Assembly (NCBI RefSeq): GCF_900086655.1
Contig: NZ_LT575476.1
Span: 1,200,243 to 1,264,242 of the forward strand
DNA from: Paenibacillus tuaregi
GTDB taxonomy: Bacteria; Bacillota; Bacilli; Paenibacillales; Paenibacillaceae
DNA: 64,000 nucleotides
Direction: 5' to 3'
This document shows positions 53,504 to 63,625 of the stretch, in pieces. Numbering within the stretch: the stretch's first letter is position 1; each line of letters begins with the position of its first letter. The notes under the pieces are model-generated. The model saw only the letters and a list, made by a program, of their open reading frames with translations. It was not told the origin of the DNA and made no database searches. A program made the position numbers and the translations under genes.

Positions 53504-54406
53504 ATGAAAGACACACATGTAAAAGCAGGTCTGCGGCCTGTGAAGGAATACGAACAAAATCGCGCACGGATGCTTATTTCTTGTCCGGACGGGCCGGGGA
53601 TTGTGGCGGCGGTATCCCACTTTCTCCATCAACATGGGGCAAATATCGTTCAGTCAGACCAGTATACGATGGACCCTGAGGGCGGCATGTTCTTCATGCG
53701 AGTTGAGTTTGATTTGGAGGATCTGGGCAGCAGATTGGCGGAGATCAAAGGAGATTTCCAGGAGATCGCGGACAAGTTCGAAATGGAGTGGAACATTTTT
53801 CCGCTTAAGAATAAGAAGAAATTAGCTATCCTTGTTTCCAAGGAGGATCACTGTCTGGTTGAGCTGTTGTGGCAATGGCAGGCCGGAGATCTGGATGCGG
53901 AAATTTCCATGGTGATCAGCAATCATCCGGATATGAGAGAATACGTCGAATCCTTCGGGATTCCTTATCATCATATTCCAGTTACACCAGATACGAAGAA
54001 GGAAGCAGAGCAGCGCCAGCTTGAGCTGCTGGATGGGAATGTGGACCTGATTGTGCTTGCCAGATACATGCAGATCGTCTCGCCAGCGCTCATTCAGCCG
54101 TATCGGAACCGGATCATCAACATTCACCATTCCTTCCTTCCGGCGTTTGTTGGCGGCAAGCCGTACGCTCAGGCCTATGACCGGGGTGTGAAGATTATCG
54201 GAGCCACAGCTCACTATGTAACCGAGGAGCTGGACGGAGGTCCGATTATCGAGCAGGACGTACAGCGCGTTAGCCACCGGGATAACGTAAGTGAACTCAA
54301 GCGTATCGGCCGGACTATCGAGCGGGTGGTTCTGGCCCGTGCGGTGAAGTGGCATATTGAGGACCGGATTCTGGTCCATCAGAACAAGACCGTTGTGTTC
54401 AATTAA
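53504..54406 (+). CDS. purU: Formyltetrahydrofolate deformylase
   Basis: 300 residues. An N-terminal ACT domain (ARMLISCPDGPGIVAAVSHF) is followed by the formyl-transferase fold (IVLARYMQIV, RIINIHHSFLPAFVGGKPYAQA with catalytic Asn/His, GATAHYVTEELDGGPII with the Asp). It hydrolyses 10-formyl-THF to formate for purine synthesis and one-carbon balance. ATG behind AAGGAGGATT. Located 22 bp after nfo, so possibly co-transcribed. Confidence 0.95.
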   Translation: MKDTHVKAGLRPVKEYEQNRARMLISCPDGPGIVAAVSHFLHQHGANIVQSDQYTMDPEGGMFFMRVEFDLEDLGSRLAEIKGDFQEIADKFEMEWNIFPLKNKKKLAILVSKEDHCLVELLWQWQAGDLDAEISMVISNHPDMREYVESFGIPYHHIPVTPDTKKEAEQRQLELLDGNVDLIVLARYMQIVSPALIQPYRNRIINIHHSFLPAFVGGKPYAQAYDRGVKIIGATAHYVTEELDGGPIIEQDVQRVSHRDNVSELKRIGRTIERVVLARAVKWHIEDRILVHQNKTVVFN

Positions 54407-54438
54407 TCCACAAGCATCACGGATTGTTGAGATATATA

Positions 54439-54494
54439 AGCACCCAAAGCCGATCGTTCAGGATTAGTCCTTAAGATGGCTTTGGGTGCTTTTT
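54439..54494 (+). terminator. Terminator after purU
   Basis: AGCACCCAAAGCC/GGCTTTGGGTGCT with TTTTTT; the loop is about 30 bases. Confidence 0.8.
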
Positions 54495-54722
54495 TGCGTT
54501 TACGGGCGTGTTTGCGCATTCCTCGCATAGTTTAACTATAGTTAGGGAAGTTGTAATGAAGTAAGATTTTGTCTCTTGATCAAATTATGGACGGGCGAGC
54601 TAGAAATTGACCCTCAATTTGTGGTACAATGCATAAATAAGTCAAAATGACTTTTTCATTTTGAGCGTGTCGTTTGATCTTTTATCAAACTATTTACAGA
54701 CCCTTGAGGAGGAAACAAAGCA
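54495..54722 (+). promoter_or_regulatory. tkt upstream region
   Basis: TTGACC near 54,608 with a possible TGCATA box 17 bases on, then a short TTTGAT/ATCAAA hairpin in the leader (54,673-54,690). AGGAGGA lies just before the tkt ATG. The promoter reading is tentative. Confidence 0.35.
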
Positions 54723-56759
54723 ATGTCTGATGAAATCAAAGAAATTTCTGACAACAACGTAATCGATAACTTGTCAATTGCCACAATCCGTACGCTGTCA
54801 ATCGATGCAATTGAGAAAGCAAACTCCGGTCACCCGGGAATGCCGATGGGATCCGCTCCTATGGGCTATCAGCTGTTTGCCAAAACTATGAATCACAACC
54901 CTGACCATCCGACATGGATTAACCGCGACCGTTTTGTGCTGTCTGCAGGGCACGGTTCGATGCTTCTGTACAGCTTGCTGCACCTGAGCGGTTACGATCT
55001 GTCTTTGGACGATCTTAAGCAGTTCCGCCAGTGGGGAAGTAAGACTCCTGGTCACCCTGAGTTCGGACATACAGCTGGTGTTGACGCTACTACCGGGCCG
55101 CTTGGACAAGGGATTGCCATGGCCGTAGGTATGGCTCTTGCTGAAGAGCATCTAGCTGCAACTTACAACCGCGGAGATTTCAAAGTGGTTGATCACTATA
55201 CTTACGGCATTTGCGGTGACGGTGACCTGATGGAGGGCGTTTCCGCCGAGGCAGCCTCTCTTGCAGGACATCTGAAGCTGGGCAAATTGATCTTCCTGTA
55301 CGACTCCAATGATATTTCTCTGGATGGAGAGACGAGCTTAAGCTTCTCCGAGAATGTGAGACAACGCTTTGATGCCTATGGCTGGCAGACTCTGCTGGTT
55401 AAGGACGGTAATGATCTGAGTGCTATTGCTGCTGCAATTGAAGAAGGGAAAAAGGATACATCGCGTCCTACCCTGATTGAAGTTAAGACCGTTATTGGTT
55501 ACGGAAGCCCTAACAAACAAGGTAAAGGCGGCCACGGCGGTACCCATGGTTCTCCACTGGGTGCTGAAGAGACCAAACTGACCAAGGAATTCTACAAATG
55601 GGTTTACGAAGAAGACTTCTATGTACCAGAAGAGGTGCGTCAGCATTTTGCAGAAGTGAAGAAACGCGGTATTGAAGCGAACAAGGCTTGGGACGAGCAG
55701 TTCGCCAAATACAAAGCGGAATTCCCTGAACTGGCTGCACAATTCGAGAAGGCTATTGCTGGCGAGCTTCCATCTGGCTGGGATGCTGAGCTTCCTAAAT
55801 ATTCGTCTGAAGACAAGGCTCTTTCGACCCGCGTAGCTTCTGGTAACGCACTTAATGGTCTAGTCAAAGGGGTTCCACAGCTTCTGGGCGGCTCCGCTGA
55901 CCTTGAGAGCTCCACGATGACCCACCTTAAAGGCCTTCCTGTTCTCACTCCGAACAGCTACGATGGCCGTAACGTATACTTCGGCGTTCGTGAGTTTGGT
56001 ATGGCTGCAGCTATGAACGGGATCGCTCTGCACGGTGGACTGAAGATTTTTGGAGGTACATTCTTCGTATTTACCGATTACCTGCGTCCAGCTGTCCGTC
56101 TGGCTGCGATCATGGGTCTGCCGGTTACTTATGTGCTTACTCATGACAGTATTGCGGTTGGTGAGGATGGTCCTACGCATGAACCAATCGAGCAGCTTGC
56201 TTCGATCCGCATCATCCCTAATCTGACGGTAATTCGTCCTGCCGATGGCAACGAGACTTCCGCTGCATGGGCTTATACTGTAGAGAACAAGAACAATCCG
56301 GTTGCGCTTGTGCTTACACGTCAGAACCTTCCTATCCTTGAAAATACAGCTGAGCTAGCACGCGAAGGCGTGAAGCGCGGTGGTTATGTGGTATCCGATG
56401 CTAAGAACGGCAAGCCGGTCGCACAGCTTATCGCTACGGGTTCTGAGGTACAGCTTGCAGTTAAAGCTCAAGCCGCTCTGGCCGAAGAAGGCATTGAAGT
56501 GCGCGTCATCAGCTTGCCAAGCTGGGATCTGTTCGACAAGCAGGATCAGGCTTACAAGGATTCTGTTATTCTTCCGGATGTTAAAGCCCGCGTTGCCATT
56601 GAAATGGCTCATCCATTCGGTTGGGAGCGTTATGTAGGTGAGAAAGGTTCCGTTATCGGCATCCACACCTTCGGCGCATCCGCACCTGGGGACAAAGTGA
56701 TTGCTGAGTATGGCTTCACCGTTGAGAACGTTGTAAAACACGTAAAAGCTCAGCTGTAA
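54723..56759 (+). CDS. tkt: Transketolase
   Basis: 678 residues. Thiamine-diphosphate motif GDGDLMEG with DSNDISLDG (metal ligands), the middle domain with [19 protein letters not shown] and the catalytic Glu/His ([16 protein letters not shown]), and the C-terminal domain with [11 protein letters not shown]. It exchanges two-carbon units in the pentose phosphate pathway. AGGAGGAAAC precedes the ATG. Followed at 38 bp by ppnP. Confidence 0.97.
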   Translation: MSDEIKEISDNNVIDNLSIATIRTLSIDAIEKANSGHPGMPMGSAPMGYQLFAKTMNHNPDHPTWINRDRFVLSAGHGSMLLYSLLHLSGYDLSLDDLKQFRQWGSKTPGHPEFGHTAGVDATTGPLGQGIAMAVGMALAEEHLAATYNRGDFKVVDHYTYGICGDGDLMEGVSAEAASLAGHLKLGKLIFLYDSNDISLDGETSLSFSENVRQRFDAYGWQTLLVKDGNDLSAIAAAIEEGKKDTSRPTLIEVKTVIGYGSPNKQGKGGHGGTHGSPLGAEETKLTKEFYKWVYEEDFYVPEEVRQHFAEVKKRGIEANKAWDEQFAKYKAEFPELAAQFEKAIAGELPSGWDAELPKYSSEDKALSTRVASGNALNGLVKGVPQLLGGSADLESSTMTHLKGLPVLTPNSYDGRNVYFGVREFGMAAAMNGIALHGGLKIFGGTFFVFTDYLRPAVRLAAIMGLPVTYVLTHDSIAVGEDGPTHEPIEQLASIRIIPNLTVIRPADGNETSAAWAYTVENKNNPVALVLTRQNLPILENTAELAREGVKRGGYVVSDAKNGKPVAQLIATGSEVQLAVKAQAALAEEGIEVRVISLPSWDLFDKQDQAYKDSVILPDVKARVAIEMAHPFGWERYVGEKGSVIGIHTFGASAPGDKVIAEYGFTVENVVKHVKAQL

Positions 56760-56797
56760 TCTAGCGAAAATCGACCGAAAAGGGGAAACGGACCACG

Positions 56798-57109
56798 ATG
56801 CCGCAATTCAAAAATGTTACCGTAGATCTAGCTGCCAATATTTATTTTGATGGAAAAGTTACAAGCCGGTCTGTATATCTGGAGGACGGAAGCAAGATCA
56901 CCTTGGGGATCATGCTGCCAGGCTCCTACGAATTTGGCACAGATACGGAAGAGGTTATGCAGATTCAATCCGGGGATCTGAAGGTTCTTCTCCCGGATGA
57001 GACCGAGTGGAGAGAAATCAACGGTCAGGGCGAGTTCACGGTTCCCGCCGGTCGCAAGTTCAAGCTTGAAGTGACGAAAGTTACGGATTACGTGTGTTCG
57101 TATAGATAA
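56798..57109 (+). CDS. ppnP: Pyrimidine/purine nucleoside phosphorylase (DUF1255)
   Basis: 103 residues, the family length. One cupin-like beta barrel: ANIYFDGKVTSRSVYLEDG, LGIMLPGSYEFGTDTEEVMQ, SGDLKVLLP and VPAGRKFKLEV. PpnP enzymes cleave nucleosides with phosphate; ribose 1-phosphate can feed the pentose phosphate pathway, which suits its place after tkt. AAGGGGAAACGG precedes the ATG. Confidence 0.9.
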   Translation: MPQFKNVTVDLAANIYFDGKVTSRSVYLEDGSKITLGIMLPGSYEFGTDTEEVMQIQSGDLKVLLPDETEWREINGQGEFTVPAGRKFKLEVTKVTDYVCSYR

Positions 57110-57147
57110 TGAGAAAGTGAGATAATGACCCACCCAACCTTTCTTAA

Positions 57148-58375
57148 ACCCACCCAAACCCTCCCTAGAAGGGAGGGCCCCAAGGGCTTTGCCCTCTGGA
57201 CACCCCGAAAGGGGGCGATAGGTGGTAGACAGGCGGAACTTAGCTGGGGATAGGCTAAGGAACGCTTGCCGTCCCTGCGGGACCCGCTTTCAATTGGGTT
57301 GGGTCAGGTTACAGAATAAAGACAAGCGCAATGAGCGGCTTCGATTGTACTGAGATTGTTTGGTACTAGAAGCCGCTTGTTGTCGTTGGGGGGACCCACC
57401 CAAACCCTCCCTAGAAGGGAGGGCCCCAAGGGCTTTGCCCTCTGGACACCCGAAAGGGGGCGATAGGTGGTAGACAGGCGGAACTTAGCAGGTAGAGACT
57501 AAGGATCGCTTGTCGTCCCTGCGGGACCCGCTTTCAGTTGGGTGGGGTTTGGTTACAGAATAAAGACTAGCGCAATGAGCGGCTTCGATTGTACTGAGAA
57601 TGTTTGGTACTAGAAGCCGCTTGTTGTTGTTGGGAGGACCCACCCAAACCCTCCCTAGAAAGGAGGGCCCCAAGGGCTTTGCCCTCTGGACACCCGAAAG
57701 GGGGCGATAGGTGGTAGACAGGCGGAACTTAGCTGGTAGAGACTAAGGAACGCTTGCCGTCCCTGCGGGACCCGCTTTCAGTTGGGTGGGGTTTCGTTAC
57801 GGAATAAAGACTAGCGCAAAGAGCGGCTTCGATTGTACTGAGAATGTTTGGTACTAGAAGCCGCTTGTTGTCGTTGGGGGGACCCACCCAAACCCTCCCT
57901 GGAAGGGGGGGTCCCAATGGCTTTGCCCTCTGGACACCCGAAAGGGGGCAATAGGTGGTAGACAGGCGGAACTTAGCAGGTAGAGACTAAGGATCGCTTG
58001 TCGTCCCTGCGGGACCCGCTTTCAGTTGGGTGGGGTCTGGTTACAGAATAAGACTAGCGCAATGAGCGGCTTCGATTGTACTGAGATTGTCCTGGCTGGG
58101 AGGCGCTGTCCCTGCGGGATGCGCTTGGGGGGGACCCACCCAAATCTTCCCTGGAAGGGAGGGTCCCAAGGGCTTTGCCCTCTGGACACCCGAAAGGGGG
58201 CGATAGGTGGTAGACAGGCGGAACTTAGCTGGTAGAGACTAAGGAACGCTTGCTGTCCCTGCGGGACCCGCTTTCAGTTGGGTGGGGTTTCATTACAGAA
58301 TAAAGACTAGCGCAAAGAGCGGCTTCGATTGTACTGAGAATGTCCTGGCTTGGAGGCGCTGTCCCTAGCGGGATA
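57148..58375. repeat. Five-copy tandem repeat of about 244 bp
   Basis: Unit starts (ACCCACCCAAAC or close) lie at 57,148, 57,394, 57,638, 57,882 and 58,134: periods 246, 244, 244 and 252. Each unit contains CTCCCTAGAAGGGAGG (a palindrome), CTTTGCCCTCTGGACACCCG, the GTCCCTGCGGGACC palindrome, and (in units 1-3) AGCGGCTTC/GAAGCCGCT around a 30-base loop. Units 4 and 5 have a changed end. Open frames here are copies of the repeat and are not genes. Confidence 0.92.
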
Positions 58376-58389
58376 TGCGGATATAAAAA

Positions 58390-58424
58390 AAGAAGAGGGC
58401 CAAGATAATATGGCTCACTCTTCT
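58390..58424 (-). terminator. Terminator of the oxidoreductase gene
   Basis: AGAAGAGTGAGCC/GGCCCTCTTCT stem on the minus strand, followed by a run of seven T. Confidence 0.75.
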
Positions 58425-58468
58425 AGTATTAACTCCCTAAGAATTGGTCGTTGGCTTTATCCCCTGCC

Positions 58469-59365
58469 TTACAGCTTCTTGCCGGCGATGGTCTGGCCGA
58501 TCCAAGTCTCATAGATCTTCACGACGGCGGAGAGGTCCTCCTCGCCGTAGCCCTGGGTCTGACCGGCCTGGAACAAGCTCTTGGCCAGGTTGAGCATCGG
58601 GGAAGGGATGGAGGCGCCATCGGTCAGGGACGAAGCGAGTTTCAGGTCCTTCAGCATGAGCTGCAGGGAGAACTGGTTGCTGAAATCATGGTCAATGATT
58701 TTCTGGCCCTTCAGTTCGGCGGCCTTGCTGCCCGCAGAGCCGAGTTGAACCAGTTCCAGGAACGCGTCCGCCGGGAGACCGGACTTGGAAGCGATGGCGA
58801 AGCCTTCGGCCAAAGCCAGGTTGTTGATGCCGACCATGGTGTTATGGGCCAGCTTCGCTACGGAGCCGGTGCCGTTGTCGCCCATATGCAGCACTTTTTT
58901 GCCCAGGGTATCGAAGATGTCCATCACTGCCTTAAGCACATCAGCCGGGCCACCAACCATGAACACCAGCGTTCCGCTCACTGCCGCCGGAGAGCTTCCG
59001 GTTACTGGCGCATCCAGGAAGGAACCCCCCAGCTCGCCAATTTGACCGGCCAGCTTCTTGGACAAGGATGGGGAGATGGTGCTGCAGTCAATGACCACGC
59101 TGCCTTGATGAAGGCCTTTAAGAAGCCCCTGCTCGCCTTCATAGACGTCCACGATTGAGTTGTCATCGCTGACCATGGTAATCACGACATCGTTGTTCTC
59201 GGCGGCCTCGCGCGGGGTGGAGACAGCTTTCGCGCCTTCCTTCACCAAATCTTCAGCTTTGGAGGCAGTGCGGTTATATACGGTAACTGGGTACCCTTTT
59301 TTCAAAAGATTGGAGACCATAGGCGTACCCATTGTGCCCAGACCGATAAAGCCAATTTTCTTCAT
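58469..59365 (-). CDS. NAD(P)-dependent beta-hydroxyacid dehydrogenase family protein
   Basis: 298 residues. N-terminal Rossmann GFIGLGTMGTPMVSNLLKKG, substrate-binding DAPVTGSSPAAVSGTL and catalytic Lys region GSVAKLAHNTMVG place it with 3-hydroxyisobutyrate dehydrogenase and tartronate-semialdehyde reductase. The C-terminal helical domain is complete. The substrate is not decided by sequence. GAAGGTGAATG precedes the ATG. It is divergent from pgi. Confidence 0.9.
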   Translation of the reverse strand: MKKIGFIGLGTMGTPMVSNLLKKGYPVTVYNRTASKAEDLVKEGAKAVSTPREAAENNDVVITMVSDDNSIVDVYEGEQGLLKGLHQGSVVIDCSTISPSLSKKLAGQIGELGGSFLDAPVTGSSPAAVSGTLVFMVGGPADVLKAVMDIFDTLGKKVLHMGDNGTGSVAKLAHNTMVGINNLALAEGFAIASKSGLPADAFLELVQLGSAGSKAAELKGQKIIDHDFSNQFSLQLMLKDLKLASSLTDGASIPSPMLNLAKSLFQAGQTQGYGEEDLSAVVKIYETWIGQTIAGKKL

Positions 59366-59541
59366 GAAACATTCACCTTCTATTGTCGAATTGTTGTACC
59401 GCTACTATTTTAACACGCAGCAGGGGGGCAGTGTACAATGTGCCCTTGTTTTGACTGGGATTATACAGTATTCTAGGTTTAAGTTGTTTCTTGGATAGGC
59501 GGTTTAACCCATACACAAATATACGGGAGGTTGTTTTCGTC

Positions 59542-60897
59542 ATGTCAAAAAAAGTAACTTTTGATTACAGTAAAGCCCTTACGTTCGTTGGTCAACACGA
59601 GATTGACAATTTGGCTGAGCCTGTTCGTCTGGCTCATGAACAGTTACATAAAGGAACAGGTGCCGGTTCAGATTTCCTGGGCTGGATCAACCTGCCGACT
59701 GAATATGACAAAGAAGAGTTCGCCCGCATCCGCAAAGCGGCCAGCAAAATTCAGAATGACTCTGAAGTGCTGATCGTTATCGGCATCGGCGGTTCTTATT
59801 TGGGAGCGCGTGCTGCAATCGAAGCCTTGTCCCATTCGTTCTATAACACGCTGCCGCAGGACAAGCGTAAGACTCCGCAGATTTTCTTTGCGGGCAACAA
59901 CATCAGCTCCACGTATGTGACTCACCTGCTGGATCTGATCGAAGGCAAGGATTTCTCTGTTAACGTCATTTCCAAATCCGGTACGACTACGGAACCGGCT
60001 ATCGCCTTCCGCATCTTCCGTGCTGCACTGGAGAAGAAGTACGGCAAGGAAGAAGCGCGCAAGCGCATTTATGCTACAACAGACCGTGCCAAAGGCGCTC
60101 TGAAGAAGCTGGCTGACGAGGAAGGCTACGAGACTTTTGTGATTCCTGATGATGTCGGTGGCCGTTACTCCGTACTTACAGCGGTAGGTCTTCTGCCGAT
60201 TGCTGCTGCGGGTATTGACGTAGAGCAGATTCTTCAAGGTGCTGCAGACGCATCCAAAGAATTCAGCAACCCGAACCTGGCTGAGAATGCCAGCTACCAG
60301 TATGCTGCAGTTCGTAATGCCTTGTACCGCAAAGGCAAAGTGACCGAGATCCTGGTGAACTACGAGCCTTCCCTGCATTTCGTATCCGAGTGGTGGAAGC
60401 AGCTGTATGGGGAAAGTGAAGGTAAGGACTACAAAGGAATCTTCCCAGCTTCCGTTGACTTCTCTACTGATCTGCACTCCATGGGGCAGTTTATCCAAGA
60501 GGGGAACCGTAACATTTTTGAAACTGTAATCCAGGTAACAGATGTGGATCATCACATTACGATCGAGTCTGATCCGGATGACCTCGACGGATTGAACTTC
60601 CTGACTGGCAAGACGCTGGATTTTGTAAATAAAAAGGCGTTCCAAGGCACCCTGCTTGCGCATACGGACGGACAGGTGCCAAACCTGATCGTGAACGTAC
60701 CTGACTTCTCGCCTTACTCCTTCGGTTATCTCGTGTATTTCTTCGAGAAAGCCTGCGGAATCAGCGGATACCTGCTGGGCGTTAACCCGTTTGACCAGCC
60801 GGGCGTTGAGGCTTATAAGAAGAACATGTTTGCTCTTCTAGGCAAACCAGGTTATGAGAAAGAGAAAGCCGAGCTGGAAGCAAGGCTCTCCGAATAA
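59542..60897 (+). CDS. pgi: Glucose-6-phosphate isomerase
   Basis: 451 residues. [11 protein letters not shown] and [14 protein letters not shown] bind the phosphosugar, TDLHSMGQF and [18 protein letters not shown] complete the active site. It interconverts glucose 6-phosphate and fructose 6-phosphate. Start at 59,542 with GGGAGGTTG upstream; 17 earlier codons in frame are rejected. The gene stands alone. Confidence 0.96.
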   Translation: MSKKVTFDYSKALTFVGQHEIDNLAEPVRLAHEQLHKGTGAGSDFLGWINLPTEYDKEEFARIRKAASKIQNDSEVLIVIGIGGSYLGARAAIEALSHSFYNTLPQDKRKTPQIFFAGNNISSTYVTHLLDLIEGKDFSVNVISKSGTTTEPAIAFRIFRAALEKKYGKEEARKRIYATTDRAKGALKKLADEEGYETFVIPDDVGGRYSVLTAVGLLPIAAAGIDVEQILQGAADASKEFSNPNLAENASYQYAAVRNALYRKGKVTEILVNYEPSLHFVSEWWKQLYGESEGKDYKGIFPASVDFSTDLHSMGQFIQEGNRNIFETVIQVTDVDHHITIESDPDDLDGLNFLTGKTLDFVNKKAFQGTLLAHTDGQVPNLIVNVPDFSPYSFGYLVYFFEKACGISGYLLGVNPFDQPGVEAYKKNMFALLGKPGYEKEKAELEARLSE

Positions 60898-60997
60898 ACA
60901 GTTACATCCCCACATAGGGTTATATGTGCACTAGGAGCAGTTCGCCACTTGGCCGGACTGCTCTTGGCACATCATTTTAAGTCTGGAAGGTTGAGTT

Positions 60998-61630
60998 ATG
61001 TTAGATCGTTACCGAACAGTCCGGGAATCCGGGAACAAAGAAATTGCTATTAAGAAATCAAGATTTATTGGTCATGTTATGCCCGTTGAGACAGAGCAGG
61101 AAGCTATAGCATTTATTGAACGTATCAAAAAAGAACATTGGAATGCGACCCATAACTGCTCGGCTTATATGATTGGCGAGCGGGATGAAATTCAGAAGCA
61201 GTCTGATGACGGGGAACCAAGCGGAACAGCTGGCAAGCCAATCCTTGAGGTCATCCGTAATCAAGGCCTGAAGAATGTCGCTATAGTGGTTACACGTTAT
61301 TTTGGCGGAATTATGCTCGGGGCTGGGGGGCTGATTCGCGCGTATACGGATGGAGCTGTTGCAGCTATCGAAGCGGGACAGCCGATTACCCGGGTTCTTC
61401 ACCGGGAAGTGTACGTGGAAGTCGATTATACGTGGCTTGGCAAGATTGAGAACGAGCTGAGAAATCGTGCTATCCGTACCGGGCAGTCCTCATTCGCGGA
61501 TAAGGTCACTTTATTGTGCCTGCCTGAGGAGCCGGAGGCGGAAGGTTTCACCGCTTGGATGACGGATCTGACCCAGGGGCAATCCGTTATAACAGAAGGT
61601 GAGAGGATTTACTTTATCGAAGGGGAATAA
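60998..61630 (+). CDS. YigZ/IMPACT family protein
   Basis: 210 residues. N-terminal UPF0029 domain (IKKSRFIGHVMPVETEQEAI, HNCSAYMIG, DDGEPSGTAGKPILEV, VVTRYFGGIMLGAGGL) and a C-terminal DUF1949 domain. Related to mammalian IMPACT; the bacterial role is not settled. GGAAGGTTG precedes the ATG. The stop overlaps the TetR start by one base (TAATG). Confidence 0.9.
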   Translation: MLDRYRTVRESGNKEIAIKKSRFIGHVMPVETEQEAIAFIERIKKEHWNATHNCSAYMIGERDEIQKQSDDGEPSGTAGKPILEVIRNQGLKNVAIVVTRYFGGIMLGAGGLIRAYTDGAVAAIEAGQPITRVLHREVYVEVDYTWLGKIENELRNRAIRTGQSSFADKVTLLCLPEEPEAEGFTAWMTDLTQGQSVITEGERIYFIEGE

Positions 61631-62217
61631 TGCGAATGGCAAGAAGAGCTGTGGAACAGGAGTTGTCGAGGGAGAGGATTATGGATGCCGCCAGGCATCT
61701 GTTCATTACGAAGGGATACCGCGCTATTTCGATGCGCAGCATCGGACAGCATCTGGGGTACAGCCATGGTTCGCTGTATTACCATTTCAAGGAGAAAGCC
61801 GAATTATTTTATGCGATTGTTGTTCAGGACTTTAATCATGTGGATTTGTTGTTCCGCCAGGTTATGAGCAGTCCCGGGATTGAGGGGCTAACCAAAGTAG
61901 AACAGCTTATGTTGGAATTCATTAAGTTTGGATTGGAGCATCCACATCAGTATGAAATTATGTTTATGCTGCGGGACGAGGAGATTCTATCTTACTGCCG
62001 CGCCGAGCAGTCCAAATGCTTTGAACGCTTCTCTTCCATTGTAATCAAGTATATGACAGAGGAGGATCATCCGCTCGCCCGGCATACGTCTGTCCCTTTG
62101 AGTATGTTCTTGGGGCTCCATGGATTTATCTCATTCTACATTCAGGATCATCTTGCTTTTGAAGATGTACAGCCAGCTGCCATTGCTCATGTCAAAATGC
62201 TAAGTCATAGTATTTAA
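61630..62217 (+). CDS. TetR/AcrR-family transcriptional regulator
   Basis: 195 residues. The N-terminal helix-turn-helix is clear: RIMDAARHLFITKGYRAISM, then SIGQHLGYSHGSLYYHFKEK. The ligand domain is unassigned. Translationally coupled to the YigZ gene; a second ATG two codons on (RMARRAV) is possible. The target is unknown. Confidence 0.9.
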   Translation: MRMARRAVEQELSRERIMDAARHLFITKGYRAISMRSIGQHLGYSHGSLYYHFKEKAELFYAIVVQDFNHVDLLFRQVMSSPGIEGLTKVEQLMLEFIKFGLEHPHQYEIMFMLRDEEILSYCRAEQSKCFERFSSIVIKYMTEEDHPLARHTSVPLSMFLGLHGFISFYIQDHLAFEDVQPAAIAHVKMLSHSI

Positions 62218-62330
62218 TGCAGCGTCACATTGACGTATTTATTTTTGCTTTCCCACTTTACCTAATTGACTCATTCTAGCTGTGAATCATCATAGTTTTG
62301 TGTTTGAACTTAAAAAGAGGTAGATAGCTA

Positions 62331-63046
62331 ATGAAAATTACGTACTTGGATAAAAAGAAACTCATCGGTAAAACCTTTCTCATTCTAGGTTTAATCTTCT
62401 TATTTCTCATTGTCATATATGGTATTCTGGCCTACAGTTTTTTTGGCGACTGGGGTAGCAGTGGAACTTTTGGGGATACATTTGGGGCTTTAAATGTGCT
62501 TTTCACTGCTTTTGTCCTGCTGGTGTCCATTGCTACGATCTATTTCACCATTCAATCTAGCAACGAGGCTGGATTTGATCGGCAATTTTCCCAGTTCATG
62601 AGTCGGATCGAGAAGATCCAGCAATCCGGATCACACGAATCTGCGTTAAATGTCGTGATTGATGCTGCTTATATGTATTTTACACACGAAGAAGAGAGAC
62701 GGAGCCGGATGAAGAATATGATGAATTTCTTCTCGGCGCCGCTTATTGGTTCATACCTTATATTAATTTGGTTTCCACTACCCTGGAGCTCATTACCAAA
62801 CACGCAGATACTATGGAGATCAGAGGATATGAAGCGGCGTTTCGAACCTATTTCAGTGACAACGAACTCAAGGCTATTGCTACATACAGTATTCTTAGCA
62901 AGCAAGTAGAAGCTGCTTCGTTATGTAAAAATATAGATCGGGTTGATTTGCTTCGTAATCACTATGCAAGCTATAGTCACGGCGGGGAAGTTGAAGACCT
63001 TGTTGAAAAAGCCATTATCGAGCGGTTTGGTGAGCAAGAATTTTAA
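62331..63046 (+). pseudogene. AbiC-like membrane protein, frameshifted
   Basis: The first frame (62,331-62,909) gives two membrane segments (FLILGLIFLFLIVIYGILAY and LNVLFTAFVLLVSIATIYFT) and a conserved QFSQFMSRIEKIQ. This matches the layout of putative phage abortive infection proteins (AbiC-like). Near 62,750 the homology moves to another frame (YINLVSTTLELITKH...) that ends at 63,046. One or two bases have been gained or lost. About 240 residues if repaired, shorter than such proteins usually are. Confidence 0.7.
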
Positions 63047-63082
63047 GAAGGAAGTCAGCATTAAGAAAAATACCATATAAAA

Positions 63083-63123
63083 GCACCCCCAGAAGCTCCA
63101 TGCTTAAGAGCCGTCTTGGGGGC
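63083..63123. terminator. Terminator between abiC-like gene and the YjbQ-family gene
   Basis: GCACCCCCAGA/TCTTGGGGGC-type stem with AGCTCCATGCTT in the loop; the T-rich side serves the minus-strand gene. Confidence 0.6.
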
Positions 63124-63149
63124 AATTTATGTTTCATACTCGGAAGAAT

Positions 63150-63551
63150 TTACCCTTCGCAGATCTTTACATAGAACTGACGGTGCCTTGGCCCGTCGAA
63201 CTCACAGAAGTAAATCCCCTGCCATCTTCCCAGAAGCAGCCTCCCCTCGTGAATAATCACCGTCTGGGAAGGGCCTGCGGTAATGGACTTTAAGTGCGAG
63301 GCCGTATTGCCTTCAGCATGCCGGTATTTAGGATGCTCCCAAGGGTATACCTCATCCATCCTCATTAACACATCATGCTTCACATCCGGGTCGGCATTCT
63401 CATTAATGGCGATTCCTGCTGTAGTGTGGGGACAATAAATGATGGCAATTCCTTGTCGTACGGCGCTTTCGCTCACCACGGCACTGACCTCCCGGGTAAT
63501 ATCCCTCATTTCATCACGCCGGACTGTACTTAATTCCAATGTTTTAAGCAT
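63150..63551 (-). CDS. YjbQ/UPF0047 family protein
   Basis: 133 residues. Family motifs: [36 protein letters not shown] and [20 protein letters not shown]. These proteins share the name secondary thiamine-phosphate synthase, from in vivo complementation; their main role is not established. The start is the ATG at 63,551. Confidence 0.9.
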   Translation of the reverse strand: MLKTLELSTVRRDEMRDITREVSAVVSESAVRQGIAIIYCPHTTAGIAINENADPDVKHDVLMRMDEVYPWEHPKYRHAEGNTASHLKSITAGPSQTVIIHEGRLLLGRWQGIYFCEFDGPRHRQFYVKICEG

Positions 63552-63625
63552 AGTTAATACCGCCTTTCGTAGGGATGGTATGAAAAAAGAAGCCGTAAGG
63601 CTTCTCGCAAGCTGTAAGATTTAGA

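Noticed and set aside
57485..57917. Two paralogous 62-codon frames
   Set aside because: They are the same segment of neighbouring tandem repeat units.
57148..58375. CRISPR array
   Set aside because: Units are about 244 bp and similar throughout, with no short repeat separated by unique spacers and no cas genes.
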